From Sipunculus nudus (taxonomy: Eukaryota; Annelida; Sipuncula; Golfingiida; Sipunculidae): a stretch of DNA of 64,000 nt. The notes below the pieces were generated by a model, which saw only the letters and a program-made list of their open reading frames with translations, did no database searches and was not told where the DNA came from. The position numbers and the translations under genes were made by a program. The stretch lies in assembly GCA_026874595.1 (NCBI GenBank), contig CM049318.1, positions 1,253,241-1,317,240 on the forward strand, in the 5' to 3' direction. Every line of letters begins with the position of its first letter. Positions within the stretch are counted from its first letter, which is position 1. Positions 60,301 through 64,000 of the stretch are shown piece after piece.

Positions 60301-60788
60301 TTACGTTTTCCTTGGCCTTCCTTTACCGACAATTCAGAACATGAAATCCACTCTTAGTCACATGGATAATAATCAAACTATTACAAGAGCCGGTACCAAC
60401 CAGGCATATCGTCTGCAACATTTCTTTCAATTTCCCTAGAGAACTGAAGTGGTTCGTATGCGAACCTCCAATTTATTTATTAAGCTTGAAATAAATCTAC
60501 CCACACAGTCTGCAGCCGTTCGACTTGAACCATCCTCTTAATTTTGTTTCTAATCACTGTTACCATATGGCGTTTTCATTTTTTCACAGAAAAAAAAAAA
60601 CTAAATATTTTATTCTAACCCCAGTCCACACCTTTTTACAGACATATTTACTACTACATAGTTTCACCTGGGGATACTCTGTACTCGCAAGATTTATAAC
60701 CATACACATTTGAATTGCTTCTTGTTCTATATCTGTATATTCTTTACCTTGTTGTTTTATAGTTACAACCTGGAACCACACGGAGTAC
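55216..60788. other. No gene recognised; microsatellites only
   Basis: AT-rich. Contains a (GA)n tract at 56737-56788 and an (AT)n tract at 57283-57325. Short ATG frames (for example 55503-55706 and 59687-59893) have no recognisable domain. No RNA gene found. Confidence 0.55.
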
Positions 60789-60789
60789 T

Positions 60790-60862
60790 GTCACCAGGGA
60801 ACGGTGACAATGCGGTGTACTTTCTTTTAATTGGGTTAGTGATGTCACCAGAGAGCGGTGAC
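60790..60862. promoter_or_regulatory. Two inverted-repeat hexamer pairs in the LTR
   Basis: GTCACC-AGGGAAC-GGTGAC (60790-60808) and GTCACC-AGAGAGC-GGTGAC (60844-60862), 54 bp apart. Each could form a 6-bp hairpin, or serve as a paired binding site for a dimeric factor. Confidence 0.6.
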
Positions 60863-60993
60863 AAGCCGATTTTAGAGAACAGGTTTAATTCAGGTTCTTT
60901 TGTATGTCGTAGGCGGGTGTGCGCCGGGTTTAGGAATGGCGGGAATGTAGTTTGGAGGGTAGGGCTAGGCCAGGGGTTGACCGGGTGCATCAC

Positions 60994-61000
60994 TATATAA
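60994..61000 (+). promoter_or_regulatory. LTR TATA box
   Basis: TATATAA in the context CATCACTATATAAGACC, about 205 bp into the LTR. Confidence 0.6.
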
Positions 61001-61904
61001 GACCCCAAAAGGGGCGGAACGGGGGGGATATCTGTTAAAAAACTGCGTGTGTACGCAGGTGCTGTTCATGTCATAACGAGGTAGCGGGACGAAGTCTCCT
61101 CAGAGTCGCGTACGGGGAAAGTACGGGCAGTCGACAAGTGTTAGCCGACAGAAACCTTGCTGATGACTTCGTTGCGGGTGTAAGTTGCCCATTAACTGCT
61201 TTTAGTCGTCGAGAAAATAGATTTTTTTCCACGTGTTCAGATGTCTCAGTGGATGGCCGGATCCTACGTACCGGGCCGGCAACAGGTCAGTGATATTCCA
61301 TGAGGGAATACTCATGCTGTCAGGACCTGAAATCTATGGATTGTGTAAGACTGTTTGTATCAGGACCACCGAGTCCTGAAGGTAGGGTGGTTTACGGGAT
61401 CGACCACGCGGGGCGGAAGCCTGACTGCTAATCGTTTGGCAGATTGGAGCCGTACGCCTGTGCACGTGCCATAGGCCGGACAGATTGAACGGACTATCGG
61501 CGTATTGAATATATTCACTGGAGCGATACTGGATTCGCGGGCGCCGTAAAGACTTTCCTTGTTCGTGTGTTGTGTTGTTAATGCAGTGTCTGTGTCGTCA
61601 CCCAGAGGAGAACTTTGTGTTTACGTGTGTCATATGACTCTTTTATGTGTCTCGAGTTGTTCCTGTGAGTTAATAGGAATTACTCCAGAGCTGTGATGGT
61701 ATTTACTTTGCTCTGATAGTGTGAGTATAACGGTTGCCATATCTTTTCTTTTAATTATATTGTTTCTGTTAAAAGGTGTTGTTTCACTTTTTAGACGTGA
61801 GTGTACTTGCACCAGGGTGTCCTTCCGCAGTCAGATTTAATTTACATCAAAATGCTCTATCATATTTAAACAACCTGGAACCACACGGAGTACCGTGTGA
61901 CATT

Positions 61905-61920
61905 TGGTGAGCGTGCCAGG
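61905..61920 (+). promoter_or_regulatory. Primer-binding site
   Basis: TGGTGAGCGTGCCAGG, two bases after the LTR end. The TGG start fits a tRNA CCA end; the tRNA is not assigned. Confidence 0.6.
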
Positions 61921-62501
61921 ATTGACACGAAATTTAGTTCAGATTAAGCACATGTATAAGCTTTAGTCTGTGTACACGTATTGTTAAAGTGTCAGAATTT
62001 GCCGTATTTAGCCGACGTATTTTGTGTTCTGAGATCATTGTAATAGAATTACAACTGATTTTAAAGTTACATTCTAGGCTGATTATCCTGTGACACCTGG
62101 TTCGTGCCCTCGACACATGTATGGGATAACTATTTGTCATGTACAATGTCTTCAGAGGTTAGTTAGGTTATTTACAGATGTCAGTCCGTTATTGTTGAGC
62201 TGAGGCTCAGCTGTAGAAAAGGTTTATTTAATCAGTGGTATATGTGGTCATAAGGGATGGTGAAGCCTCAAAACAGGTGAGTAAATCCTTCTGATTTCAT
62301 GCAACTGGCACCACGGCCACGTGTTCTGTGAAACAATCCTTCCGTCCGTCGTTTTAACGTGGGCGTACCTCTGCGTATTGTTTAAGATCTTTTACTGCGG
62401 TTGATGTGACTTGTATTTACCATTTTTTCGGCTACGTCGCGGATAATTTTTTTTTTCTGTAAACTTAGCGTGTTTTCTCGTGATTGTCATTAGGGCTAGC
62501 A

Positions 62502-63240
62502 ATGGCCATGGATACGATGAAGTCCGTAATTGAATGCGGACAGGCGTTAGGTTATACAGGTGAGGCGTTGCAGGATTTCGTTTCTAAGCGTAGAAGCGAA
62601 GCAACGGGAAGATGCTGAACGGGATGCAAGGGTAGCCAAGAGGGAACGCGAGCGCGAGTTCGAGTTAAAAAAGTTACAAATTCAGGCTTCACAGCCAGTA
62701 GAGCGCAGTAATAGTAACCCGTCTGAATCGCTTCCGAAATTTAAGCTTCCGGCTTTTGATGAGCAACGCGATCGGTTAGATGCGTTTCTCGAGAGGTTTG
62801 AGCGAGTTGTGTCGTGTCAGGGTTATCCAAAAAAAGACGGGGGCTCTACATCCGAGTTCGTTGTTACGCGGTAAAGCGCTTGATGCGTGCGCACTGTTAT
62901 CCACAGAGGATGCAATGGATTACGACAAATTAAAACTCGAATTGCTTAGGCGATACCAGATGACAGAGGAGGGGTACAGATACAAATTTCGGACGTGTAA
63001 GAGCATAGGTGCTATGGCGGATACGGCCGAGCGATACACAGCTGCCCATGGTTTGTATAGCTTTATGATTAGTCCGAAGAGCAGTCCTCAGAAATCGGGA
63101 TCGGGGCCACCGATAGCTCAGATAAAAACCCCTCGCGAAACGGAGCGCGTAGGGCGTACTCCGGTAGTAAAGTCTTCCGGGGTATTCGTTGTTTTAAGTG
63201 CAACGGCTTAGGGCACGTAGCTCGGGAATGTAGGCAATCC
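62502..63240 (+). pseudogene. gag: Gag pseudogene of the third gypsy element
   Basis: The start at 62502 gives MAMDTMKSVIECGQALGYTG. A frameshift near 62592 leads into a highly charged coiled coil (EAKQREDAERDARVAKRERER), then LPKFKLPAFDEQRDRLDAFLERFERV (capsid start). A second shift near 62846 leads to LLRGKALDACALLSTEDAMDYDKLKLELLRRYQMTEEGYRYKF. A deletion then removes much of the C-terminal capsid, and EMAD-like AMADTAERYTAAHG follows. The zinc knuckle is intact in the next frame at 63190-63231: CFKCNGLGHVARECRQ (CX2CX4HX4C). The layout matches the common capsid-zinc knuckle Gag of invertebrate gypsy elements. Confidence 0.8.
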
Positions 63241-63906
63241 GGTAATAGGCCAGGGTCTAGGTCTAGCCCACAAGCCTTACACGCTGTGGTAGAGCAGCGC
63301 GGTTCAGAATCTCAGGACGGTCATGTGTCTAAGCCTAAACGGAACGCTGAGACACTGTCGGCCATAAGCGGAGAGATAGGGACTGAATCGGTTAAGTCGG
63401 AGAATCCAAATTCGGGATGTGAACGCAAGACATTCGGATTAATGTCTTGGCAGGGGTCCGCGTTAAGTCTGCCCATATGTGATGGGATCGTGAATGGTCG
63501 ACCAGCCAAGATCTTACGTGACACTGGTTGTTCATCGGCAGGCGTTCGCAATACAATAGTAACGGCGGACCAGTACACCGGAAAAGAGGTCGAATGTAAA
63601 TTGTTCGATTGCACCGTGAGACGATTCCGTACAGCCGACATTAAAGTGGAATGTCCGTATTTTGTAGGCTCGATTGAGGCTATGGTAATAAAAGATGCTG
63701 TATGCGACTTGGCGATAGGCAACGTCACCGGAGCACGGGATCCGAATGATCCTGATCCCTCGTGGGGATCACCGGCTGCGGGTGCGGTGCGTAGCAATGT
63801 GGAAACGCCCGTTGAAGTAACATCGGCCGTTGAGACTCGGGCTGCTAAACGTAGACGTGAAAACCCCTTAAGGGCCTCAGCGTTACTAGCCCTGTCGCGA
63901 ATGTAA
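63241..63906 (+). pseudogene. Protease region of the third gypsy element
   Basis: In the same frame as the zinc knuckle, so Gag and protease would be one polyprotein here without a frameshift signal. The active site is AKILRDTGCSSAGVR, with Asp-Thr-Gly at 63520-63528. The second hydrophobic motif is VCDLAIGNVTG near 63715. The frame ends at 63906 (TAA) while homologous-looking sequence continues in another frame, implying one more frameshift. Confidence 0.75.
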
Positions 63907-64000
63907 GTCCCGGGGAGTTTCTGAAAGCCCAGGAGGACGATAAATCCTTAGATCCGTGTTGGAGGAGTGCTAGATCGGACAACGCTAGCGGGAGCACATT

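Larger units (their letters stand above)
60789..61902 (+). repeat. 5' LTR of the third gypsy element (about 1,114 bp)
   Basis: Starts TGTCACC and ends GTGACA, exact inverted termini, followed two bases later by the primer site. A TATA box, CTATATAAGACCCC (TATATAA at 60994-61000), gives a probable transcription start near 61025. Two GTCACC-N7-GGTGAC hairpins lie in the U3 part. The 3' LTR is beyond the window, so the limits rest on termini and context. Confidence 0.75.
60789..64000 (+). mobile_element. Third gypsy-type retrotransposon, 5' part (runs off window)
   Basis: 5' LTR (60789-61902), primer site (61905-61920), leader, Gag and protease. The base composition is more GC-rich than the surroundings, as in a recently arrived element. 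Pol beyond the protease lies outside the window. After the protease frame ends at 63906, the neighbouring frame reads VSPGEFLKAQEDDKSLDPCW, a type of sequence seen ahead of integrase modules. It hints that integrase may again come first. Confidence 0.85.

Overview
This window is animal nuclear DNA with no convincing host gene. It is AT-rich and filled with eukaryotic transposable elements: Ty3/gypsy LTR retrotransposons, a CR1/jockey-like LINE, hAT-type DNA transposons, a possible SINE, many (AT)n tracts and very large tandem arrays. The families present (a gypsy element with a PNMA-like Gag, a gypsy element with integrase placed before reverse transcriptase, hAT miniature elements) fit a marine invertebrate, most likely a bivalve mollusc. 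That assignment is inference.

Layout. 0.9-2.8 kb: a short-TIR (CAGGGGCGTA) element carrying a nested solo LTR. 3.7-10.5 kb, minus strand: a decayed gypsy-type element with domain order Gag-protease-integrase-RT-RNase H (Gmr1-like), split in its integrase by a 1.5-kb non-autonomous hAT element with a perfect 8-bp target duplication. 10.5-19.5 kb: non-coding, with two diverged copies of an unnamed ~1.1-kb repeat (12.1-13.3 and 17.5-18.45 kb). 19.5-21.0 kb: a miniature terminal-repeat retrotransposon (TRIM-like) whose LTR carries tRNA-like A and B boxes, and whose 5' LTR is split by a permuted fragment of the 3.7-10.5 kb element family. 21.3-29.7 kb, plus strand: a nearly full-length gypsy element with both LTRs, an RRM-like plus PNMA-like Gag, a textbook -1 frameshift signal, and a pol broken by one nonsense codon and three frameshifts. 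30.2-30.6 kb: a possible SINE. 32.6-37.1 kb, minus strand: a decayed LINE, flanked by ~200-bp inverted repeats. 38.2-55.2 kb: three tandem arrays in succession (16-bp minisatellite, six copies of a ~340-bp satellite, ~14 kb of a 48-bp minisatellite with higher-order structure). 55.2-60.8 kb: non-coding. 60.8-64.0 kb: the 5' LTR, gag and protease of a third gypsy element that runs off the window.

How the parts relate. Every recognisable protein belongs to a selfish element and nearly every frame is broken, so most of what is here is a record of nested insertion and decay. The best-preserved functional signals are the frameshift site in the 21.3-29.7 kb element, the TRIM-like element's primer site, polypurine tract and 4-bp target duplication, and the paired TIRs of the hAT element. 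The main structural novelty is the 38-55 kb satellite block, where a very recent 3,728-bp tandem duplication is visible inside the 48-bp array.
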